Shown: positions 26,369 to 36,253 of the stretch, piece by piece
How the letters are laid out: every line of letters starts with the position of its first letter
Numbering within the stretch: position 1 is the stretch's first letter
NCBI GenBank assembly: GCA_016218885.1
Contig: JACRCT010000657.1
Coordinates: 1 to 36,253 of the forward strand
Reading direction: 5' to 3'
Origin: Deltaproteobacteria bacterium
Lineage (GTDB): Bacteria; Myxococcota; Myxococcia; Myxococcales; UBA5297
Length of the DNA: 36,253 nucleotides
Translations under genes and position numbers: made by a program
The notes under the pieces: generated by a model
What the model saw: only the letters and a program-made list of their open reading frames with translations
What the model was told of the DNA's origin: nothing
The model's database searches: none

Positions 26369-28912
26369 CTATCCCCTTCGGCGCCACCTCAGGGCGACGA
26401 GGGCGGCGAGCAACCAAGCCACGGGTGCGCCGGTTCCCGCGCCGCAACCGCAGCCGACCTCTAGTGGAGGGGGCCCTCCAGCATCGGGGACCTTATCGGG
26501 CAGGCATTGGCCGGTCGCCGAGTCCAGGTGCGTGCCGGGTCCGCAGGGCTCACCCGCGTCGACGGCGACGTCAGCTTCGCACTCGCCCGAGCGACAATGC
26601 CCTCTGGAGCAGGGCGTGCCATCGGCCAGGTTCGCCTGAGCCCTGCAAACCGGCTCGCCTTTCGAGCAGTCGATGGCCCCGACCGTGCATTCTTGCGACA
26701 GCGTGCACGAGACACCCGGAGTACATGGACGGCAGACCCCTGCCTTGCACGCGCCGCCCGTGCACGCCGTGCCGTCAGCGCGATTGCCGAGCGAGCCGCA
26801 CACCGAGGGAGTCTCGGAGCAATCGATGAGGCCCGTCTGGCAGCCGTCGACGGACGTGCAGGGTTGCCCGGCGTTGCAGGCGCTGCAGGCCCCGGAATGG
26901 CAAGTGCCGGTTCCAGCCGCACAGGCTGCTCCCTCGGGCTGGTTCGTGAGGCCCGTGCACACGCCCTCTCCGGTCGCGCAGCTCAGGGTCCCGGACTGAC
27001 ATCCATCGAGTGAGGTGCAGCTCGCGCCCGCATTGCAGTAGCGGCAGCTCCCTGCATTGCAGACGCCCGAGCCAGGGCACGGCGTGCCATCGGGGCTATC
27101 GGTGAGGTGCGAGCAGGTCGCCTCGCCGCCGACGCATTCGAGGGTGCCTGCCCGGCAGCCGTCGGGGGAGGTGCACGCGCCGCCAGGGACACAGGTGCTT
27201 GCGTCCGCTGCGCCGGCGTCGGCCCCGGGCCCGACCGCGGTGTTTCCGTGGGCCACGTTCGAGAGCGGCCCGAAGACCACGTCCGCCTGGAACGTGCCGC
27301 GGAACGGCACGAGCCGGAAGTCGTAGGCGGTGCCCGGCGAGAGCCCGCCCGCGGTGCAGCTTCTCAGCGCTCCGATGGCGCTGCCGGTGATCGGCGCTGA
27401 GCAAGTACCTTGGCTCACCTGCGTCGCCGTTCCCCAGTTGATGGGAGTGGGCGCAAAGCGAACCTCGTAGCTGGCCGGATGGTTGGAGCCGTCGTCGACC
27501 TCGGTGAAGGAAAGCGTCGCCGAGTCGGTCGTAGTGGCGGTCACCACGAGGTCCCTCACCGCGCCTGGCACCCCGGCATCCGGAGGGATGACCTGGGCAT
27601 CCGCCACCAGGATGGTTGCATCGGGTCTCGGGCTCGCATCCGGCGCGCCGGCATCCATTTCGGGCCCGATCCCGGTGGTCGCCTGAGCCACATTGGAGAG
27701 CGGCCCAAAGACCGCGTCCACCTGAAGGGTGCCGCGGAATGGCACCAGCTGAAAGTCGTAGGCGGTGCCAGGCAGGAGCCCGCCCACGGTGCAGCTCCTC
27801 AGCGCGCCAATGGTGCTGCCGACCATCGGCGTTGAGCAGGTGCCTTGGCTCACCTCGGTCGCAGTGCCCCAGCCAATGGGAGTTGGCGCATAGCGCACGT
27901 CGTAGCGCGCCGGCTGGCCCAGGCCGTCGGCGACCTCGGTGAAGGAGAGCGTTGCCGTGCTGCTGGTCGTCGTGGTCACGGCGAGATCGAGCACCGTTCC
28001 CGGGGTCCCTCCACCGGCGTCGGGACCAGGCGCGCCGGCATCGACCGCGCCGCCGGAGGGACCGACGTAGGTGGTGCTCAGGACATAGTCATCGAGCTCG
28101 ATGGCCCGCCACGCATGTTGCCAGACTTCTCCCACGCTCGAGCGGTTGCCGAACCCAAACCCATCCCGCGTAAACACCGAGTTGTCCCTTGCGTCAAAGC
28201 TCCTATTCGCTTGCGTGCGCACATGCGTCCCGTCAATCCAAGCCTCGGCGATACCGTCTGACCGGCCACCCGAGTTGAGCTTGATCCGGAATTCCAAGCA
28301 GTGCCAATTGCCGTCCTTCAAGGCGGCCGACTCGGCGGCGGTGATGAGGGGTGGCGGAAAGGCATCGATAAGAGAGGCCATGACGTAAAGATCGCCGGGA
28401 AACTCACTGCTGTACTTGATGTTGAAATAGACTTCATTTCCACCATTGGGTCCCGCGGGTGCGAAGTTGTATCGCCAGAACTTCTGATAGTCCGTGTACT
28501 CGGTCCAATCCAGGTCGACCGGTATCCTCATGTACCAACGGACATATATGTCCCGGTGCGACCCGGGCGTGTTGTTGTACAGCGTCATGTAGGACCGGTC
28601 ATGGGGGAAATCACTATGAGTCCATATCTTGAGTGACTTACCCCCCGGGGTGCGCCCGCCGGAGCTGAGCTCCTGGGCGTAGTGCGTCACGTTGTCCTTG
28701 GTGGCGAAGTTGCTCGCCTGCCCGTCGCTGTCGTCCCATCCGCCGGGCGTCGGGTACCCGCCATGCCAATCCGGATCCGAATCGAAGTTGTCCTGCCAGA
28801 TGGGCGCGGCCGCGGCCACGCCGGGGAAGAGCAGGACGAGAATCGCGCTGATGGTGAGAATCGGCTTGACCCTTGGGGGCGGGGGGAGAGCAGAGAGCGC
28901 GTCGGTTCGCAT
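26369..28912 (-). CDS. Surface protein: lyase/lectin-like domain, two FN3, Cys-rich repeats, MYXO-CTERM
   Basis: An 847-aa exported protein. ATG 28912 has GAGGAG 7 nt upstream. Residues 1-36 are a signal peptide (hydrophobic ILTISAILVLLFPGVAAAA). Residues ~38-275 form a concanavalin-like fold resembling polysaccharide-lyase or laminarinase-type domains (IYVRWYMRIP, NWHCLEFRIKLNSGG, AWIDGTHVRT, AIELDDYVLSTTYVG); the catalytic role is unproven. Residues ~301-409 and ~445-556 are two fibronectin-III domains, recently duplicated (both contain ALRSCT and PGTAYDF). Residues ~570-790 hold four ~52-residue Cys-rich repeats of the type C-x-DGC-C-C-DGT-C-G-C-C. A linker with D/A/G/P follows. The C-terminus has GCGCGAGTG, a short hydrophobic helix and WRRRG, matching the MYXO-CTERM sorting signal, so final anchoring at the cell surface is expected. 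Likely role: binding or breaking down polysaccharide outside the cell. Confidence 0.88.
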   Translation of the reverse strand: MRTDALSALPPPPRVKPILTISAILVLLFPGVAAAAPIWQDNFDSDPDWHGGYPTPGGWDDSDGQASNFATKDNVTHYAQELSSGGRTPGGKSLKIWTHSDFPHDRSYMTLYNNTPGSHRDIYVRWYMRIPVDLDWTEYTDYQKFWRYNFAPAGPNGGNEVYFNIKYSSEFPGDLYVMASLIDAFPPPLITAAESAALKDGNWHCLEFRIKLNSGGRSDGIAEAWIDGTHVRTQANRSFDARDNSVFTRDGFGFGNRSSVGEVWQHAWRAIELDDYVLSTTYVGPSGGAVDAGAPGPDAGGGTPGTVLDLAVTTTTSSTATLSFTEVADGLGQPARYDVRYAPTPIGWGTATEVSQGTCSTPMVGSTIGALRSCTVGGLLPGTAYDFQLVPFRGTLQVDAVFGPLSNVAQATTGIGPEMDAGAPDASPRPDATILVADAQVIPPDAGVPGAVRDLVVTATTTDSATLSFTEVDDGSNHPASYEVRFAPTPINWGTATQVSQGTCSAPITGSAIGALRSCTAGGLSPGTAYDFRLVPFRGTFQADVVFGPLSNVAHGNTAVGPGADAGAADASTCVPGGACTSPDGCRAGTLECVGGEATCSHLTDSPDGTPCPGSGVCNAGSCRYCNAGASCTSLDGCQSGTLSCATGEGVCTGLTNQPEGAACAAGTGTCHSGACSACNAGQPCTSVDGCQTGLIDCSETPSVCGSLGNRADGTACTGGACKAGVCRPCTPGVSCTLSQECTVGAIDCSKGEPVCRAQANLADGTPCSRGHCRSGECEADVAVDAGEPCGPGTHLDSATGQCLPDKVPDAGGPPPLEVGCGCGAGTGAPVAWLLAALVALRWRRRG
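27226..27905 (-). repeat. Tandem FN3-coding duplication inside the MYXO-CTERM gene
   Basis: The segments around 27226-27440 and 27700-27905 are near-identical over long stretches, including GAAGTCGTAGGCGGTGCC, GCCGCGGAA and CCTTGGCTCACCT, showing recent duplication of the fibronectin-III unit. Confidence 0.75.
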
Positions 28913-29043
28913 CAGAGACTCCTCGGTCAATCGTTCTTACCAGCAGGAACCCGCGGGCCTCTCAATGTACCGGAGGACCGGTTCCGCGTTGGTTGGTGGC
29001 CGTGGCCAGCTCGGGAGGCGTCGTCCGGCTCCGGCGGGAGTGG

Positions 29044-29223
29044 ATGCCATCCTGAACATCGAACACAAAGATCCGGTCACCCCGAGCGTGGCTCCCGCGG
29101 CGCAGCGGTGGGAGCGGAGTCGAGGGGCCCCTCGACTCCGGGGCTCGCGCTCCTGAGCTTGCCGAAGGGTCGCCCCTGCGCTCGGGGAGACCGGAGACCC
29201 TCGGCCCAGGTTCAGGATGGTAT
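29044..29223. repeat. Palindromic, MITE-like element of ~180 bp
   Basis: Outer arms CCATCCTGAAC (29047-29057) and its exact complement 29210-29220 (extending to 13 of 14 with one mismatch). Inner arms CCGGTCACCCCGAGCG (29073-29088) pair at 15 of 16 positions with 29179-29194 and share the same centre. Near the middle a perfect 26-bp palindrome runs 29115-29140 (half-site CGGAGTCGAGGGG). No transposase gene lies inside or nearby, and no target-site duplication is obvious by eye. Confidence 0.7.
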
Positions 29224-29499
29224 CGCTCCGGCTCCTGGTGCCCGCCAGGGTCCTAGCGTTCGTGGAGATGGACCGCCGACGGCCGGCGGGGCCTGAACAC
29301 GAAGCATGGGCGAGGGCTGGTTCCATGGCTGTTCGCTTGGCGGCAACCAACCCTAAACAACACATGAAGCAGGCAGAGCTTTCCTGACCTCCCGCAACCG
29401 TCGGCAACGACAGCGGAAACCTCTTCAGCGGGCTCTCGGTGCCTGTCTCTCGCCGCCAGGATCATCGGGTCCTTCTCGATCTCACTGCCGACGTTGAAG

Positions 29500-29563
29500 C
29501 TGGGGTCTGAAGTCTGGCGGCTGGAGCCCTTGCCATTCACGCAAGATCTCCCGACGAAGGGAC
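29500..29563. repeat. Intergenic repeat element, long copy 3
   Basis: A 64-bp copy similar to 21630-21693, ending in TCCCGACGAAGGGAC (29549-29563). It ends 4 bp from the TAG stop (29568-29570) of the leftward PilZ gene, as copy 1 touches the stop of the receiver gene. Confidence 0.7.
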
Positions 29564-29567
29564 TGGA

Positions 29568-29888
29568 CTAATGGGCCGACCGCAGCGCCAAGGCGTTGAC
29601 GTAGCCATGGATGGAGGTGAGCGCGTTCGGGGGTAGCTGGGTGAAGCGGATGCCAGAGCCCTCGGGCGAGCTGTGTCGGACCTCGCCGACCACCATGACC
29701 GGGCCTGATTCGGCGAGCGACATCGTGATCGAGACCGTCGCTCCCGCCGGCAAGCTGCTGCCCCTGAAGAACGCCCCTCCCACCGAAAGGTTGGCGCAGA
29801 CGCCGCGATGGCTCTCGCCCGGCAGAGTCACGAGAGCTTCGGCGTCGCATTCGACTCGAACGAAGCGCCGCTGAGTGGTCGGGTTCAT
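29568..29888 (-). CDS. PilZ-domain protein (single domain)
   Basis: A 106-aa PilZ protein. RxxxR (R7, R11 in QRRFVRVEC) and NxSxxG (N33, S35, G38 in ANLSVGGAFF) are intact, so c-di-GMP binding is expected. ATG 29888 is selected because GAGG lies 7 nt upstream; ATG 29894 is directly against that motif, and the frame is open for 54 further codons without a better site. There are no other domains. It is divergent from the cupredoxin lipoprotein, separated by 234 bp that should hold both promoters. Confidence 0.88.
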   Translation of the reverse strand: MNPTTQRRFVRVECDAEALVTLPGESHRGVCANLSVGGAFFRGSSLPAGATVSITMSLAESGPVMVVGEVRHSSPEGSGIRFTQLPPNALTSIHGYVNALALRSAH

Positions 29889-30122
29889 TTGCATCCTCGT
29901 GGAAAGGCATCTCCACCGAGCAAGCGGCATGCCGGCAGCCGGACCTCGGCCAGACCGTGGATCTTCTTGGGATCGAGGGAGCGGCTCGAGCTCCAGAGGC
30001 CTCGCAACAAGCTGCAGGGTCCGCAAGGAATGCGCGCCCTCGACGAGCTCCCCCAACGTGCCAAAGGGAAACTCCCGTCACCGGTGAACATCGAACGCTC
30101 TTGCCTGCAAAAGGAGCGACCG

Positions 30123-30641
30123 ATGCCTCGCCCGTACTCTGTCGTGCTTGCCGTGATGCTCGCGTCCGCCTGCGGCGGATCCTCGGATGGCTCCGACGCC
30201 GGCTCCGGCACGGACGCATCCCCGTCCGCGGCCGATGCCACCGCCGCTACCGGCCTGGATGCGACGGCAGAGCCGGGCCTTGATGCCTCTCTCGAGGCGG
30301 CCGACGCGGGAGGGAACTCGGGTTGCGCCGCCGCGTTCGCCGGCTGCGCCGACTATCTCGATGCGACGGGTCCGAGCGCCGACCGCACGGTCTCCTTCAC
30401 CTGCTGCCAGTACACCCCCAAGTGCCTGAAGATCGCCGTCGGCCAATCGGTGACCTTCAGCGGTCCTTTCGGGTTCCATCCCGTGAAGCAGGCCTGCGGC
30501 TCCACCCCCGTCATTGCCTCGACCTCGAGCGGATCGTCGGCCAGCTTCGTCTTCGGCACCCCGGGGGAGTTCGGCTTCTTCTGCCCCCTCCACGGCTCGG
30601 CGGATGGCACGGGAATGGCCGGGAGCATCCTCGTCGAGTAA
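30123..30641 (+). CDS. Cupredoxin (blue copper) lipoprotein
   Basis: A 172-aa exported electron carrier candidate. AAGGAG sits 6-7 nt before ATG 30123. A lipobox LASAC predicts lipidation at C17. Residues ~18-65 are an Asp/Ala/Ser/Gly-rich disordered spacer typical of surface lipoproteins. Residues ~85-172 form a plastocyanin/azurin-like fold with the type-1 copper ligands H119 (GFHPVK), C154 and H157 (FFCPLHG) and M165 (GTGMAG). The Cys-His spacing CxxH is standard, but the loop from His to Met is longer than in pseudoazurin (8 rather than 5), which could shift the copper potential. Additional Cys before the fold (C-x-C, CC, C) may form disulphides. No oxidase or reductase partner is encoded next to it. 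Confidence 0.88.
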   Translation: MPRPYSVVLAVMLASACGGSSDGSDAGSGTDASPSAADATAATGLDATAEPGLDASLEAADAGGNSGCAAAFAGCADYLDATGPSADRTVSFTCCQYTPKCLKIAVGQSVTFSGPFGFHPVKQACGSTPVIASTSSGSSASFVFGTPGEFGFFCPLHGSADGTGMAGSILVE

Positions 30642-31189
30642 CGGCCTCGAGACGCATCGAGGGCCAGCGTCGTCGATCCACGAATCCGGAGGCGGTCTCC
30701 TCTCTCTCGCGGCCGCTCGTAGAGGATCCACGTGGATCCTCCAGACATCACGGTCCTTGAGCTACAGGCGTCACGCGCAGTGACAGAAGACCCGGCCAGT
30801 CGTCCGGAGCAGCCGCCTAGGAGCTCGAAGGCAACGGAGGCGGCAACGCTGAGCGATCAGCAGGCCGAGAGCCTTCGAGACCGGCTCGCCCGCCCGCCGA
30901 GCACCAGCTGCTGCCTTGGCCAATTTCGCCTGAGCCGCCCGGCGAGTGTCCTCGATGAGGTCTGGAACCCGTTCGACCGAGGCCCTCGCCGCCAACGACC
31001 CCAGCGGTGCAGCCGGGCGGGGCCGCCCCCGCTCCCCAGAACCGAGACGCCGCGCCAACGACCGGTCAGCAGTCGTTGCTCGCATTTGCAGCTTGCGAGG
31101 CTCTTCGCGCAAGCACATATCTTGAGGGCGCGTTCGGGCCGCAGGTTCGGGAATGCCGCTGAACGCTCACAACGACATCCGGGTGCCAT
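30642..31189. other. 548-bp gene-free region
   Basis: No gene with a ribosome-binding site or familiar motif is seen. It begins with the 3' end of the cupredoxin gene, contains a perfect 20-bp palindrome at 30722-30741, and ends at the GTG of the CheB/CheR kinase. A leftward open frame near 30771-31118 is Arg/Ala-rich and not convincing. Confidence 0.5.
30722..30741. repeat. Perfect 20-bp palindrome
   Basis: Half-site GAGGATCCAC is followed without spacer by its exact complement GTGGATCCTC, 81 bp after the cupredoxin stop. There is no T-tract. It could be a terminator stem or a binding site for a dimeric protein. Confidence 0.6.
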
Positions 31190-35065
<3,876 letters not shown>

Positions 35066-35384
35066 TCGTCTCGGACATCGCGATGCCGGGCGAGGATGGC
35101 TTCAGCTTCATCCAACGGGTGAGGCGCCTCTCCCCCGAGCGCGGTGGGAGGGCCCCCGCGGCGGCCCTCACCGCCCTGGCCAGCGACGACGACCGTCAAC
35201 GAGCGATGCAGTCGGGCTTCCAGCTCCACGTGGCCAAGCCCATCGGCTCGGCCCGGCTGGCGGCCGTCATCGCGGAGCTGGCCGGCTGGAGGGGGTGAGT
35301 GGCAACCGCCTGCCTGGAGCTGCCTCCCCGGAGGTTCGACTCGGCCCTTGTTCGGCCCTACCTACCGACCTGCCTGGGCATGCC

Positions 35385-35552
35385 TCACGGAGGCGGTGCA
35401 GGCCCGTCTTCGCACGCATGGTGGGGTGCCGCCTGCGCGAGCTCCCGCTCGAGGGCCGGCAAATCGGGGGGCTTCGCCAAGTGGTGATCGAAGCCTGCGT
35501 CGAGCGCACGGCGCCGGTCCTCATGCTGGGCGTACCCGGTCAGGGCTGATCT
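35385..35552 (-). pseudogene. Truncated receiver-domain fragment
   Basis: The leftward frame at 35418-35552 encodes the last third of a receiver ([20 protein letters not shown]...HHLAKPPDL). It is closely similar to the end of the adjacent intact receiver ([20 protein letters not shown]...QHLPKPPDL). The phospho-acceptor and the N-terminal two-thirds are missing, and the frame ends at 35385. It lies 26 bp beyond the stop of that gene and in a different frame. It looks like the remains of a second, tandem receiver domain or gene. Confidence 0.75.
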
Positions 35553-35578
35553 CAAGCGCCGCAGCTGCGGTGAGGGGA

Positions 35579-36253
35579 TCACCGCGCGCCGCACTCGCCG
35601 AGGATGCGGTCAATGGCGTCCAGGTCAGGCGGCTTGGGCAGGTGCTGATCGAACCCCGCCTCCTGGGCGCGGCGTTGGTCCTCAGGCTGCGCGTAGCCGG
35701 TCAAGGCGACGAGGAATACCGAGGCCAGCGCTGGGTCGGTATCCGCCCGCAGCGCGCGGGCGACGCCATACCCATCGATCTCGGGCAGGCCGATGTCACA
35801 GAGCACCACCGCTGGCTTGAACTCCTTCGCCCGGTTCAAGCCCTCGCGCCCGTCAAATGCGATCGAGACCGTGTGCCCGGCGAGCTCGAGGATCTCGCGA
35901 AGGCCGTCGGCGGTGTCGCGGTTGTCCTCGATGACGAGTACCCGCCGTGCGGGCGTGACCACGGGCTCGGCCGGCCTGGTCGGAGCCGGGCGGTGGATGG
36001 ACACCGCTCCGGCTGGGACGATCGGGAGCTTGGTCCTGAAGTACGCGCCGGTGCCCGGTCCGTCGCTGTGGGCGTGGATCTCGCCCCCGTGGAGCTCCAC
36101 CAGCCCCTTCACCAGAACGAGGCCCAGACCGAGCCCGCCTCGGCTGCGGTCGAGCGAACGATCTGCCTGCGCAAAGGGCTGGAACAGGCGCTGAAGGGTC
36201 TCGGAGTCGATGCCGATGCCGGTATCGGCTACCTCCAGGACGGCGTGGCCGAT
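35579..36253 (-). CDS. Hybrid histidine kinase, C-terminal part (5' end outside window)
   Basis: The visible 224 residues start inside the ATPase domain: ADTGIGID (G1 box), [11 protein letters not shown] (F-box), [19 protein letters not shown] (G2), then FRTKLP. A Pro-rich linker leads to a C-terminal receiver with [14 protein letters not shown], phospho-acceptor Asp in [20 protein letters not shown] and KPPDL. It is thus a hybrid kinase whose receiver takes the phosphoryl group first. The 5' half and its sensor lie beyond position 36253. It converges on the CheB-CheR kinase and is followed by a truncated copy of its own receiver end. Confidence 0.92.
   Translation of the reverse strand: MGHAVLEVADTGIGIDSETLQRLFQPFAQADRSLDRSRGGLGLGLVLVKGLVELHGGEIHAHSDGPGTGAYFRTKLPIVPAGAVSIHRPAPTRPAEPVVTPARRVLVIEDNRDTADGLREILELAGHTVSIAFDGREGLNRAKEFKPAVVLCDIGLPEIDGYGVARALRADTDPALASVFLVALTGYAQPEDQRRAQEAGFDQHLPKPPDLDAIDRILGECGAR

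Larger units (their letters stand above)
28913..29567. other. 655-bp gene-free region
   Basis: It holds the leader of the MYXO-CTERM gene, the ~177-bp palindromic element at 29044-29223 and the third copy of the TCCCGACGAAGGGAC element (29500-29563). Between 29224 and 29499 I see no gene, only short frames without ribosome-binding sites. Confidence 0.55.

Noticed and set aside
25477-26447. Leftward open frames opposite the four-TM gene
   Set aside because: They lack domains and overlap a gene with clear membrane helices and a ribosome-binding site.
29111-29163. 26-bp palindrome as an intrinsic terminator for the MYXO-CTERM gene
   Set aside because: It lies upstream of that leftward gene's start, has no T-tract, and fits better as the middle of a larger palindromic element.
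30771-31118. Possible leftward small gene (about 115 codons) before the CheB-CheR kinase
   Set aside because: Arg/Ala-rich with no start signal or similarity I can recognise.

Overview
This is a 36.3-kb, very GC-rich chromosomal window with no rRNA, tRNA, CRISPR array or transposase gene that I can see. It very probably comes from a member of the Myxococcota. The support is a surface protein ending in a MYXO-CTERM-type tail (26369-28912), two eukaryotic-type Ser/Thr kinases, three proteins with myxobacterial-style PilZ domains, and a large number of histidine kinases and response regulators. Species cannot be read from the sequence.

Layout. The window opens in the 3' end of a DHH-family phosphoesterase (1-383). 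A leftward block follows: a REC-PAS-histidine kinase (390-1922), a small lipoprotein (2013-2714), and a compact operon FIST sensor -> GAF/PAS histidine kinase -> CheY-like receiver (6626 down to 2857; SD over the stop of one gene, ATGA overlap at the next). A repeat-rich gap (6627-7033) separates this from a DUF3467 protein (-), an Est30-like esterase (+) and glycerol kinase (+). After a 746-bp gene-free stretch with two dyads comes the most unusual gene, one polypeptide joining a Ser/Thr kinase, a PilZ domain and an Hsp70/actin-type ATPase domain (10513-13032). A free-standing CZB zinc-binding protein follows it.

The middle holds a 731-aa protein of unknown function (13672-15867, -), then a leftward group lnt -> PilZ -> two-TM zinc-ribbon protein. 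A second, membrane-anchored Ser/Thr kinase (18732-20522, +) is followed by a secreted/membrane protein. Next come a 1241-aa beta-repeat protein with a clear internal duplication (21834-25559) and a four-TM protein.

The right part has the MYXO-CTERM surface protein, a gene-poor stretch with a ~177-bp imperfect palindrome, a third PilZ protein, and a cupredoxin lipoprotein. It ends with a giant CheB-CheR-PAS-histidine kinase whose terminal receiver lies in another frame (31190-35298), a receiver-domain fragment, and a hybrid histidine kinase cut by the window edge.

Common theme: signal transduction. The same 15-kb stretch contains c-di-GMP-type receptors (three PilZ, all with intact RxxxR and (D/N)xSxxG residues), phospho-Ser/Thr kinases, His-Asp phosphorelays and chemotaxis-derived modules (CZB, CheB/CheR). 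The kinase-PilZ-Hsp70 fusion physically joins three of these worlds and is the best candidate for a poorly described system. Several short repeat families lie between genes and are reported separately.
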